In this document: piece by piece, positions 1 through 9,682 of the stretch
How the letters are laid out: each line of letters begins with the position of its first letter
Position numbering within the stretch: position 1 is the stretch's first letter
NCBI GenBank assembly: GCA_001179505.1
Contig: CDMY01000779.1
Span: forward strand, 1-20,617
Length of the DNA: 20,617 bases
Source: Vitrella brassicaformis
Lineage: Eukaryota; Sar; Vitrellaceae
Direction of reading: 5' to 3'
Notes under the pieces: model-generated
Seen by the model: only the letters and a program-made list of their open reading frames with translations
Told to the model about the DNA's origin: nothing
The model's database searches: none
Translations under genes and position numbers: made by a program

Positions 1-153
1 ATCGGATGAGTGAGCGTGCCCTTTGTGCATAGGCATATGTGGATAGATTCATGGAGGCGATTTGGACAAGCGAGTGCATGGATGCCATCTGTCAATTATC
101 TCTTCCTCCGTTAGGCCCCGAGGAATCGGTCTCACCCATAGCTTTGCACAACC
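1..153 (+). other. 5' flank of gene A
   Basis: Short sequence upstream of the proposed start of gene A. No ORF here is supported. A catagctt string just before the ATG is shared with the flank of the inverted paralogue A' (before 7488), so the duplication may reach slightly past the start codon. No clear TATA box was found. Confidence 0.3.
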
Positions 154-2102
154 ATGGGTGGCAACGCCACTCAGGTGAGAGAACGAGCAGCCTGCAGGCC
201 AAGCAAATCGCGTGAATCACGGCGTGAATCATCGTGTGTGCTGTCTGTCTGCGTGTGATTGTGTTGTCCTTCGCTTTGGTGCAGATGAGTGAAATGGCAA
301 CGAGGGATCAGCTGCTCAAACAGATTGAGGCCTATCAGACCAATCAGGCCAGGGTATCTGACCGACACACTCACTCAGTCACTCATTCAGTGCATCCGTC
401 GCTCGTCGGTTGCTTTGTGTTGTTTGTGTCTGCTGTGGTGTGCAGGTCAACAATTGCATCGGCCGACTCACTCAGATGGACACCGCTATGATCACACCAC
501 TGGTGCGGACAGACTGCCACACACAGCACAAAGGCCTCTGTGTCATGATGCTCTCGTGTGATTCGTCAGATGGTGGCCAATGTCAGTCGTCAACTCGCCA
601 ACGAATCGGCCCGTCTGGCCCAGCTGGCGGACAATATCGACTCGACCATCGCACTCACAACACACACCCGGACACAGGTCAGAGAGAGACCACACAGACA
701 CAGACACAGACACACACACACAGAGCTCCATGTGTGTCTTTCTGTGTGTCGTCAGGCTCAGCGATTGCACCTGTCTGACATTCCCGCCGAGCCGATCAGC
801 ATCGTCCTCGCACAATCTGACCTCATGACCGTCGCCCGACTCAAGGCGACAGCCCGCCACTTCAGAAACGCCCTGCGGCCCATCAGCCGCCGTATTCGGC
901 TGCGGAAGGCCATCAAGCGGGCGGGGGCGGGCGGTGTGGTGCAGTTCGACGATCAGCTGAGCCACGGCGATGTGATGAAGGCCATGTGCGTGATGGAGGA
1001 GGGGGGCGAGAGCGGCTGGGGGGAGGTGGCCGACACACTTAGACTTTCCGAGCATTGGGGCCATTGCCAGCTGCCCGTCACTGTGGGTGCCAGAGATCTG
1101 CAGACACACGCCACCAAGGCAGTAAGAGCGATACACATGAGAAGAGGCAATGAGTGAACGGCTCTCTCTTTGTGTCTATGTGTGTGTTGGGTGCAGGACT
1201 ACTCATCGCTGCCCCGTTTCTGTGCGCAGTGGATGGTCGTCGGCCGCCATGTGGCCCTCCGTCGCCCCACTGCCCAGCAAGACGGCACACTACAGCTGTT
1301 CCGCCACAGCAACGAGATTCGCCTCATCCGGAACGAGCCCAACTTCGCCATCACTATCAACCCGCCCCTCCACCTCCCCAACCGCCCCGTCCATCCCTTC
1401 TCGCAGCACCCCTTTCAGCAGCACGCCAAGCCACACGACCCGCCCGTCCGCTGCCGCATTCTGTGGGATGATGGTGTGGGCTGGACGACGGCAGGTGTGA
1501 ACAACGGGTGTGTTTCCGCATCGGCGAGTTCTCTGCTGAAGGTGCTCATGCTGGTTCACCGAGGGATGGCCGTGGGCGGCATCTCTCAGTCGCCACTAGT
1601 GGCAGTAGACCGGTAAGTGGATGGATGAAGAGGGCAGGTCGCTCGTGGTCTGTGTCAAACGTGTGTGTCTGTGTGTGTCAGGAGTGTGCGTGGCGGTTAT
1701 CTGGATCGTAAGCTGACCCGGCCGCCCCACACGCCCCTTGACGAGTGCTCACACGTGATGACATGGGAGGCGGTCGGTGGGATGTGTAGGCAATCGCATC
1801 TGCTGACGTCGGATGACCCCTTCGTCGCATGGATTACCTTGGGCACCCCTCAGGCGACAACCAGAACGGTACGCTTACACATAAAGAAGGAGCAACTCGA
1901 CAACACCCCCATGCTGTCATGGTGTCTGATTTTGTGCTCATGGCTGCGTGCAGTGCACATCATCATCCGGACCACCGAGGCGCCAGCGGCAGGTGTGGCC
2001 AATGACGCGCCCTTCGCACAGCGGTTCCCACGGACAGCTGCCAAAGTGCGTCGCGCCCTCGGCCCCATCGCCTCCATCGTCCTCGACGGCCAGGCACCAT
2101 AG
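154..2102 (+). CDS. Hypothetical protein A, coiled-coil plus weak F-box-like segment, eight exons, frameshifted near its 3' end
   Basis: Proposed exons are 154-174, 285-353, 446-502, 570-677, 756-1121, 1197-1612, 1682-1868 and 1954-2102. Junctions 1-6 keep phase and match the paralogue at 5537-7488 exon for exon. The first 85 residues are rich in Gln, Leu and Ala and look like a coiled coil. Exon 5 opens with a stretch (LSDIPAEPISIVLAQSDL) resembling an F-box alpha-helical pattern; this is weak and not diagnostic. The remainder matches no family I recognise. Exon 7 lacks 7 bases relative to the paralogue (about 1848-1858). With the conserved splice sites, exon 8 is therefore read in the wrong frame and would stop at 2142. 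If the 85-base intron 1869-1953 is kept it is stop-free, returns to the conserved frame and ends at 2102. Exon 8 differs from its paralogue mainly at third codon positions in that frame, so the frame was under selection until recently. Substrate-receptor function for an SCF-type ligase would be pure speculation. Confidence 0.72.
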
Positions 2103-2230
2103 ACAGAACGTTAGGGCCACACACATGACGCAGACGACCTGATGTGTGTATATGCTGTTGTATGTTGGTGTGTGTTCCACAGGGCGGCTGGCTGACGTCA
2201 AGGAAAGACACACAAGTAGCCGACTGTCTG
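154..2230 (+). repeat. Left arm of large inverted repeat
   Basis: This segment is repeated in reverse complement at 5407-7488. All eight exons, the seven introns between them and about 130 bases past the stop codon correspond. Intron 3 (503-569) differs from its partner by about one substitution and a 4-base insertion. Outside the arms similarity is lost. The 3.2-kb centre holds the PhoD-like gene. Confidence 0.85.
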
Positions 2231-2487
2231 GCTGGTGGGTGGGTGTGTGGACTGGGTGCTGCATGATGGGTGCTGCATGATGGACAGACAGATGCTTGCG
2301 GGCGCAAGGTCTGGGCGTGAAGAATGCGTGTGTTGAGAACATTATTCCCACATCGCATAGCCGATCGGTCATAAGTCAAGTCGTCTCTGTCCGGCAAAGC
2401 TATCTATACACGCCCCCATCATGAACTAGGCCATGCACTAGAGCCCCTCTCCCTTCCCCCTTCCCCTACTACCACTGTCACTATCCC
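2103..2487. other. 3' spacer between converging genes A and PhoD-like gene
   Basis: Bases 2103-2230 are conserved in the other inverted arm and probably form the 3' UTR of gene A, perhaps with a small intron ending near 2182. From 2231 the sequence is unique: short GGTGGGTG runs, a duplicated gggtgctgcatgat string near 2258-2281, then C-rich sequence before the stop codon of the minus-strand gene. I see no gene in it. Confidence 0.5.
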
Positions 2488-5103
2488 TCACTGCACAGAG
2501 CACCCCCCACAGCACCCCTTGTCCACCGTCTTGGGGTCCGTCATCCGGTTGATGGCCTCATGCTCAGTCACCTTCTTGCCGTCGCTGCTCACCAGCTGCA
2601 GGTCATAATCCACACACTGGCCGTTGCCGCCTGCTGAGGTGCTCATCGTGTCGATGAAGGCGCTCAGCAGGCCGTAGTTGCGGTCTTGCACCCAGCCGAA
2701 GTGGTCGAAGGAGTAGTGGCCCGGCAGCCGGGCTGACAGCTCACGGGCGAGGGTGGGGGCGGCTGCCTGATACCTGACGACGGTTTACAAAGACGCATCA
2801 GCAGACACATGCAGCCATCCGTCTCTCTCTCTCTCTCTCTCTCTGTCAGGGCGCACCATGGCAGCCTCTTGTTAGCAATTGCCGATGAGGTCATCTGCTT
2901 GAGCCTGGCGGATGCTGGCCTGGTGGACCCCCTTGACACGCCGACGGTTGTGTCGACTATCTCGGTCATGCCGCCCTCGTGCACATCGCCGCCCACAATC
3001 GTCACCTCTCGATGGCCGTCGGGCCGATTTCGCCGCCATGCGAAGAGCAGCTTCACACACAAATAAGCACACAGAAGGAACGTCATGTGAGCAAAAAGTG
3101 ACTGGATGTGTGTTTGTGTGTGTGATAGGAGGGTTGGGGGGGTGGGTGTGTTGCTTACTTTAAGGAATTCTTCGGTCTCTTTGAGATGGTCTGTGGCCGT
3201 CCAGCTCCCATTGAGGTCGTTCACCACTGCACGAGCCATGGCGACAGCACACAAAGCCCAGCATTATGTCATCTGCTGCCTGTCTGCCCTCCCTCTCTCT
3301 CTCCCTCTCTCTCCTTGTGTGTGTGTGTGTGTGTGTGTGTGTGGACAGCCCACCTTTGACGGCGAGCTGGTTGACAGTGTGTGAGAGGTAGGCCACAGGC
3401 ACCGAGGCCAACACCAGCACGAACCGACACCCATCGAACGTACCACCCTCACCCAGCGCCTCACGAAGGGCATCCCACTGGGCCGCACCCTACACACACC
3501 CCACGCGAAAGAATATGAGAAACACTCAGTGTGTGTACGCTGCCGTTCTCTGTCCATCCATCCATCCCTCCCGACTCACCATGTGTGGCAAGTCTTTGTC
3601 GGTTTTGTCATTCCAATGGAATGTCTTGCACGCACGCAAATCGAGAAACAGGAAACCCACCTCACCTATCCAACCACACAGAGAGAGAGAAAGAGAGAGA
3701 GAGAGAAGTAGAGAGGCATACATGGGAAGATGAGAGCTGTGCCTCCCCTTTTCTCACCGAATGAGTGGAAGTGGTATGCGCAGTGAGGTGCCGGTTGTGG
3801 CGGCAGCATTGGGGGGTAGTTGGGCATGGGCACTTCATGCAGCGTGAAGTCCTCATACAACTGCCGCTGGTACTCGTTGTAGCACTGATACGCCGCCATG
3901 GCCACATAGTGGTCGGGGTTCTTGGGGTCTCTGTGCTCGTCGGTGTCGCCCCAGTCGTCCCTTATCTCATGGTCATCCTGACCATTCACAGAGAGAGAGA
4001 GAGAGAGATGCATCCACACACGAGTAGTGGTGGTGGTGGTGGTGGTTACGAGAATCATGAGGTTGGGGATGTTGGCCAGCACGCGTCTGGTGGGGGGGTG
4101 GCCCCATGTGAGGCGGTACACGTCACGGAAGATCTCACACATGTTCTCGTACTCGTTCACCTGCACACACATGTACCGAATGCGCCCAGAGGCTCACTCG
4201 TGTGTCCCTCCCTCCCTCCCTCCCTCTCACCCATTGATCTCTGGGTTTATCCTCGATGAGCTTCTTGGCCACGGCGAACCTGCACTCGTCATCAGGACCC
4301 TGGAAGTCACGCTTGTGTCCCTCAATCAGATACAAATCGCTGTCGGCGTAGATATTGTCACCTACGACAACAGCACCATGCACGAGCATCCACCCATCCA
4401 TCAATCCAGCAATGGGTGTGTGCGTCATCCTGGCGACTGAGTCTGACCGATGTGCAGCAGGTAGTCAACGGACCGCTCCTTGACCCGCTGCTCGAGGTCT
4501 CCCCAGAGGTCGCCACTCGGCTCCACATCCTTGTGTGTCGTCCATATCTACACACACACACAGACACACACACTCTCTCTCTTTTACGTGTGTGTCTGTG
4601 TGTTCCATCCACATCAGCCCGCCAACCTTGTTGCATGAGACCACAGCAATCCTGGGCGGCCTTGCTTCGAGCGTCCACACGGTGGGCAGCGTGGTGAAGG
4701 AGCAGGACAGCGGCTCCTTGGTGTTGGTGGGCGCGTCGAAAGCCACCGAATAGTGGGTGCCTGCACACACACACACACACACACACACGGGGCCCACGGT
4801 TGTGTGTGTGGTGTGCAGATGTGTCATTGCTGCGCACATGGTGTCAGGCCGGTGAAGACAAACACGCCGGGCCTGCCAGCCGTGAATGTCTTGGTGCGTG
4901 AGACCCCTCCATGCTCAGCCGTCGACAGAGAGCACGTCACAGCCATGGAACTCTCGACCTCTATCAAGATCCTGCGCGCATCCGACACCAGAGACTCGCA
5001 TGGGCGTGCAATGTGGGTGCTTGGCAGACACCGCCGCTCGGGGGATATCTTACCTTGCAGACGTGCCGGTCACTTTGCCAATCACCGGGCCGAGAACAAT
5101 CAT
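2488..5103 (-). CDS. PhoD-like metallophosphatase, 12 exons, C-terminal CaaX box
   Basis: Exons on the minus strand: 5103-5054, 4971-4838, 4760-4627, 4547-4448, 4361-4231, 4160-4050, 3977-3758, 3665-3580, 3489-3354, 3226-3159, 3050-2857, 2773-2488. All phases join, giving about 549 residues. The N-terminal part (about 1-95) reads as the Fn3-like domain of PhoD proteins. The calcineurin-like metal site follows: GDNIYAD (about 140-146), DDHEIRDDWG (221-230) and GDVHE (411-415), the order expected for PhoD/alkaline phosphatase D relatives that hydrolyse phosphomono- or diesters with a two-metal centre. The last residues, KGCCGGCSVQ, form a CaaX-type ending with neighbouring cysteines, suggesting lipid anchoring. 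No signal peptide is visible. The start is uncertain: the frame is open for 10 codons upstream (to about 5133), so another 5' exon is possible. The gene lies between the arms of an inverted repeat. Substrate cannot be inferred. Confidence 0.9.
2822..2844. repeat. CT/GA microsatellite in intron 11 of the PhoD-like gene
   Basis: About eleven CT dinucleotides on the plus strand, so GA-rich in the transcript, just downstream of the exon 11 donor site. Confidence 0.9.
3316..3343. repeat. TG microsatellite in intron 9 of the PhoD-like gene
   Basis: About fourteen TG dinucleotides (CA in the transcript of this minus-strand gene), placed near the 5' end of the intron after the donor at 3353. Confidence 0.9.
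4764..4788. repeat. CA microsatellite forming a TG-rich 3' splice tract
   Basis: About twelve CA dinucleotides on the plus strand. In the minus-strand transcript this is a UG run ending directly at the AG before exon 3 of the PhoD-like gene, where a polypyrimidine tract would normally sit. Confidence 0.9.
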
Positions 5104-5406
5104 TCCGGCGCAGCACGAGTCACAGATATGGTACTTTTGTCAAACGTCCAGCCGCTGCGCTGCCCAAATTTCAAGGATCCACTTTGCGTGGATCATGCGA
5201 GCTAAGCGCCGAGGGCATTCTCCCTGGGGGATTGAATCCAATGTGTCCGTCTTTTGGCTGTGCCCTGGTGTCGTTCCAGAGCAGACAAGCAGGCCCGGAA
5301 GATGGTTTCCTTCTTCCGCTTTTTTGTGATCTGTGCACACGCTCCGCGTTCCAATCGGTCTCGCACAACATAGTGCACCAGTCCGCTCGCCCGCTCCCCC
5401 GCCAGA
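5104..5406. other. Upstream region of the PhoD-like gene
   Basis: This is the unique sequence between the PhoD-like start and the right arm of the inverted repeat. It probably holds the promoter and perhaps an unrecognised first exon. A perfect hairpin lies at 5176-5194 (arms GATCCAC and GTGGATC, loop of 5). Short ORFs are present on both strands but none shows a domain, repeat or paralogue supporting it. Confidence 0.4.
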
Positions 5407-5536
5407 CAGTCAGGTACTACAAGTTGTGTGTCTTTCCTTGACGTCAGCCAGCCGCCCTGCAGAACACACATCAACATACAACAGCATATACACACATCAG
5501 GTCGTCTGCGTCATGTGTGTGGCCCTCACCTTGTGT

Positions 5537-7488
5537 CTATGGTGCCTGCCCGTCGAGGGCGATGGGGGAGATGGGGCCGAGGACCCGGCGGGCCTTGGAG
5601 GCCGTCCGTGGGAATCGTTGGGCGAAGGGCGCGTCATTGGCCACACCTGCCGCTGGCGCCTCGGTGGTACGGATGATGATGTGCACTGCACGCAGCCATG
5701 AGCACAAAATCAGACACCACGACGGCATGGAAGTGTTGTCGATGTGCTCTTACTTAACGTGTATGCGTACCGTTCTGGTTGTCGTTGAGGCCTGGAGGGA
5801 AGCCGAAGGCAATGTATGCGATGAAGGGGTTATCGGACGACGTCAGCATAGGCATCTGCACACAGTCACCACTGGACTTCTCGTATCTCAGGACATCCGA
5901 GCATCCGTCAAGGAGCGTGTGAGGCGATCGGGTCAGCATACGATTCAGATGACCGCCACGCACACTCCTGACGAACACACACATCCATGTTTGGCGCAGA
6001 CCACCAGCGACCTGCCACCTTCATCCATCCACTTACCGGTCAACGTGCACTATTGGCGACTGGGACATGCCGCCCACAGCCGTCCTCCGATGAGTCAGCA
6101 ACAGGGTCCTCAACATGGAACTCGCCGATGCAGAAACGCCCCCGTTGTTGGCAGCAACCGGCACCCAGCCCACACTAGGCTGCCATGTAATGCGGCAGCG
6201 GACGGGCGGGTCGTGTGGCTTGGCGTGTTGCAGGAAGGGCTGCTGTGAGAAGGGATGGACGGGGCGGTTGGGCCGGGGGAGGGGCGGGTTGAGGGTGATA
6301 GCGAAGCCGGGCTCGTTGCGGATGAGGCGTAGCTCGTTGTCATTGTGGCGGAACAGCTCGAGTGTGCCGTCATGCTGGCCGTTGGAGCGGCGAAAGGCCA
6401 TACGGCGGCCGACGAGCATCCACTGGGCACAGAAACGGGGCAGTGACGAGTAGTCCTGCACCCAACACACAGAGAGAGAGCGCCATCCACTCATTGCCCG
6501 ATTGCCTCTTCTCGTGTGTGTCGTGCTTACCGTTTTGGTGGCGTGTGTCTGCAGATCTCCGGCGTCCACAGTGATGGGCAGCTGGCAATAGCCGCAGTGC
6601 TCGGAAAGTCTGAGTGTGTCGGCCACCTCCCGCCAGCCGCCCTCGCCCCCCTCCTCCACCACCCACATGGCCTTCATCACATCGCCGTGGCTCAGCTGAT
6701 CGTCGAACTGCACCACACCGCCCACCCCCGCCAGCTCGATGGCCTTCGGCAGCCGAATACGGCGGATGATGGGCCGCAGGGCGTTCTGATAGGGCGGGCT
6801 GTCGACTTGAGTCGGGCGACGGTGATGAGGGCAGAAAATGCGAGGATGGTGCTCATCGGCTCGGCGGGAATGTCAGTCACGTGCAATCGCCGAGCCTGAC
6901 GACACACAGAAAGACACACATCGAGATCTGTGTGTGTGTGTGTGTGGTCTCTCTCTCACCTGTGTGTGGGTGTGTGTTGTGAGTGCGATGGTCGAGTCGA
7001 TGCTGTCCGCCAGCTGGGCCAGACGGGCCGATTCGTTGGCGAGTTGACGACTGACATTGGCCACCATCTGACGAATCAAGCACACGAGAGCATCATGACA
7101 CAGAGGCCTTTGTGCTGTGTGTGGTAGTCTGTCCGCACCAGTGGTGTGATCGCAGCGGTGTCCATCTGAGTGAGTCGGCCGATGCCATTGTTGACCTGCG
7201 CACCACAGCACACACAAACAGCACAAAGCAGTCAGCCGATGAGCGACGGATGCACTGAATGACTGAATGAGTGACTGAGTGAGTGAATGTTTTGGTTACC
7301 TACCCGCGCCTGATTGGTCTGATAGGCTTGAATCTGTGCCAGCAGCTGCTGCCGCATCGCCGCCGTTGACGTCTGCAGCAGACGTCACATGGCAAACAAT
7401 CACATTGTCAATCAGATATAGCCCCATGCCATCGTTCACGTGCTTTGGTTGGCTCCTCTTCTCTCACCTGAGCAGCGCTGGCAGCCAT
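5537..7488 (-). pseudogene. Paralogue A' of gene A, eight exons with one single-base frameshift
   Basis: Exons on the minus strand: 7488-7468, 7372-7304, 7195-7139, 7067-6960, 6895-6531, 6455-6037, 5967-5771, 5685-5537. Lengths equal those of gene A except exon 5 (365 against 366 bases), exon 6 (419 against 416, one extra codon) and exon 7 (197 against 187). The missing base in exon 5 lies near 6787-6790, just after the F-box-like segment, where an AGAAAC string in A is AGAAC here. It shifts the rest of the protein out of frame. Downstream exons remain intact in the ancestral frame, including the end of exon 7 that is damaged in gene A. Either A' is a young pseudogene, it is expressed from an internal start (an ATG-type start near 6725 would give about 300 residues), or the base was lost in sequencing. 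Function unknown. Confidence 0.7.
7367..7387. repeat. Perfect 21-base palindrome over the 3' splice site of A' intron 1
   Basis: Ten-base arms TGACGTCTGC and GCAGACGTCA flank one central base. The palindrome spans the AG acceptor before exon 2 of A'. Each end carries a TGACGTC core, similar to a CREB/ATF-type site. The corresponding place in gene A (about 275-295) lacks it. Confidence 0.85.
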
Positions 7489-7746
7489 CGTGCAGCCAAA
7501 CCACCAAAAAAGCTATGAATCGAAATGTCGTTTCGGGGCTTCAACAGGCTCCAGGCTTTGCACGCCTCACCTCGTCACCGCCATGCCTCCCTTCGCTCGC
7601 TCGCGGTCTCACTCGTCATTTTGCGAGCTCGAGGGAGCGAGCTTGGATCCACTCCGCGATGGAGAAAAGGACTCCTGGAAAGGCATGCGGGTGTGTGTGT
7701 GACCCCTGAGCCACCACACACGACAAATTAATGAGATGGCAGCAAG
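7489..7746. other. Divergent intergenic region between A' and the methyltransferase-like gene
   Basis: This is the presumed bidirectional promoter region, 258 bases. It contains a stretch of GAGC/GCTC-rich inverted motifs around 7593-7645 (cgctcgctcgcgg followed by gcgagctcgaggg and gagcgagct). No TATA box is clear and no coding sequence is supported. Confidence 0.35.
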
Positions 7747-9215
7747 ATGAGGTACAGACACACCACACTAAACTGACCCGCCTTTGACTGCTAAACTTGT
7801 GACTGCTGCTGCCTGTGTGCTGTTCGTTGCAGGTCATCTTCGATCCGCTGGCCTCCCAGCGGCCATTTCCACCCTCCCCGGAAGAAGAAACACAAGGCAG
7901 ATGAGTCACCCCTCCCGTCATCCTCCGACTCCCCCCTGCCCTCGCCCATCCCCCTCCCGGCCCTCCCGCTCTCATCCCACCACACCGTGACGGCATGGCT
8001 GCTGCCGCGCACCCTCACACTGCTCACCTCTGTCGTCGCGCTTCTCGTCCTCTCGCACCTGGTCGTGGAGCTCTTTCACAAAGGCGGGGAGAGAGAGGAG
8101 GGAGCCGGTAGTGGTTTTGCGGATGGTTTTTCGACGATCCATGGGCATGGTGCCAGTGGTGCGGTCAAGTTGTTGGGCCAGGTGCGTGAGCTGATGGACG
8201 AGGGGGCCCGGGTCATCGATGCCATGGAGGAGACCAGGAAGGAGGCAGAGGCAATGCGCGGAAGGGCCAACCAACTCAGTACGTCCGCGGAGAAAGAGAG
8301 GAGGCCGGGCGGGGCGAGATATCCGCTGTCTGTCTGTCTGTCTGATGTGTGGTTTGTGTGTGTGTGTGTGTGTGTGTTGCAGTTGTGAGTGCATCCCAGT
8401 TGTCGTCCAACACGACGGTCGATTGCTCAACGCTCCCAACATCCATCCACTCAGTCAGCCTCAACGCCCACGAGATTAGCGCCCTCCAATCGCTGATAAG
8501 ACCAGACGTAAGGGGCCACACCACAGCACAGCACATCTTATCTGTGTGTACGCCGCGCTGTGTGTCGTGGATATAGTCGGTGTATTTCGAGTGGGGTGCG
8601 GGGGGCTCTTCGCTGGCTGCGGCGGCCACGGCGGGCGAGTCATGGTCAGTCGAGAACGCCCTCAAGCTGTGCTCCTCACTGCGGGCCGACCAGCGGTGGT
8701 CATGCTTCGAGCGGTCGGGGAAGCTCCACCTCATGTGCCTCGACGGCGGCAAAACCGACAAATTTGGTACGTGCGTCAGAGGGCAGGATGGGTGACAGCA
8801 AGACAACACACACACACACACACACAGACACAAAGACACATGGCCGGTGTGTGGTTGGATGTGTGTGTGTGGTCACTCAGGTGTGCCCCGGAGTGAGACT
8901 CAGGAGTTCACGCAGCAGTACGTCGAGGCCATCGGCCGGCCAGGCAGGGCCCACTTCGACGTCATATTTGTCGACGGGCGCTACAGAGTGGCGTCCGCCC
9001 TCCATGCCCTCAGCTACATGAACCACACGGACTCCGTGCTCGTGCTCAACGACGCCGACCGGCCCGAGTACGCGCCAATCAGTGTTTTCTATGACACTGA
9101 GGTGCGTGTGGGGCGGATGGCCGTGATGCGACCTAAGGCTGACGTCCTGGCGGACAGTGAGATACGAGAGTATGTGCAGAGGGAATACCTGAGACACCTG
9201 GAGGTGTCTATGTAG
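7747..9215 (+). CDS. Type II membrane protein with SAM-methyltransferase-like domain, five exons
   Basis: Exons 7747-7751, 7833-8278, 8383-8507, 8577-8766 and 8881-9215 join in phase to give 366 residues. The first exon supplies only ATGAG; it is the upstream ATG that keeps the long proline- and serine-rich N-terminus open, but a different start is possible. A basic stretch (RKKKHK, about 18-23) and a single hydrophobic segment (about 56-83, WLLPRTLTLLTSVVALLVLS) predict a signal anchor with the C-terminus in the secretory lumen. A helical stem (about 95-150) follows. The C-terminal domain has a YFEWGAGGSS motif (195-204), SVEN about 20 residues later and FDVIFVDGRYR (281-291). This is the order of motif I, the acidic end of strand 2 and the strand-4 region in class I SAM-dependent methyltransferases. 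Acceptor unknown; a Golgi-located glycan or protein methyltransferase is a reasonable guess only. Confidence 0.8.
8355..8377. repeat. TG microsatellite at the 3' splice site of intron 2
   Basis: A TG run lies immediately upstream of the TTGCAG acceptor before exon 3 of the methyltransferase-like gene. It is preceded by a TCTG tetranucleotide run (about 8328-8343). Confidence 0.9.
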
Positions 9216-9682
9216 CCAGAGACACTGACAGGCAGTGTGTGCGTCTCCACACGTGTGCGTCGTGCTGGTGTGGTTTTCCGATTCCTTGATTGCTTGGCTG
9301 GTTGCTGAGGGCTGGCTGGGCGGAGGTTTAGTAGCGGGCCGGTCAATGTGTGTGTGCGTCTTTGTATTCACCGGACATGGCGCCAATCTTGTAATGAAGC
9401 TTTGTGTGTCATCTGTGACAGATGCGTCACTTTCCGTGCTTGCGCGGATCTAATGAAGCTTTGTGTGTTGTGTGTGAGCGCCATCGGCTGACGAATTCGT
9501 CCCTCTCTTTTCCCCTGCGAGCTCGGCAGCGAACCTTGCACAGGTTGCGCCACGATGAAGCACCACTTCGTGCCGCTAGAGTGAGCAGTCCCCTCAATCT
9601 GCTGTCCGGTGAGGACTGGAGGCGGAATGCACGATTCGGGATGCCAACAAAGCATCATATCATTCATCTCAGCAGCAACTGA
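9216..9682. other. Spacer between methyltransferase-like and PLP-enzyme genes
   Basis: About 470 bases with the 3' UTR of the first gene and the promoter of the second. A taatgaagctttgtgtgt string occurs twice (about 9391-9408 and 9451-9468), 60 bases apart. No ORF is supported by motif or paralogy. Confidence 0.45.

Larger units (their letters stand above)
5407..7488 (-). repeat. Right arm of large inverted repeat
   Basis: Reverse-complement counterpart of 154-2230. It contains paralogue A' and its 3' flank (5407-5536), which is nearly identical to 2103-2230 for long stretches, including the same string around the TGACGTCA-like site near 5440 and 2198. Introns are conserved nearly as well as exons, which argues for a recent duplication or continuing gene conversion. 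Confidence 0.85.

Noticed and set aside
543-1136. Minus-strand ORF opposite exons 4 and 5 of gene A
   Set aside because: It crosses confirmed splice sites of gene A, and the paralogous arm does not conserve it as coding.
1948-2142. Alternative exon 8 frame of gene A as the real one
   Set aside because: Differences from A' fall mainly at third positions of the other frame, so this frame is the result of the exon 7 indel.
5140-5340. Minus-strand ORF upstream of the PhoD-like gene as its 5' exon
   Set aside because: It ends in a stop before the PhoD start, and no donor site gives a continuous, recognisable N-terminus.
8276-8839. Minus-strand ORF opposite the methyltransferase-like gene
   Set aside because: It includes TG-repeat introns translated as Cys/Val or Thr/His runs; the plus-strand exon model explains the region.
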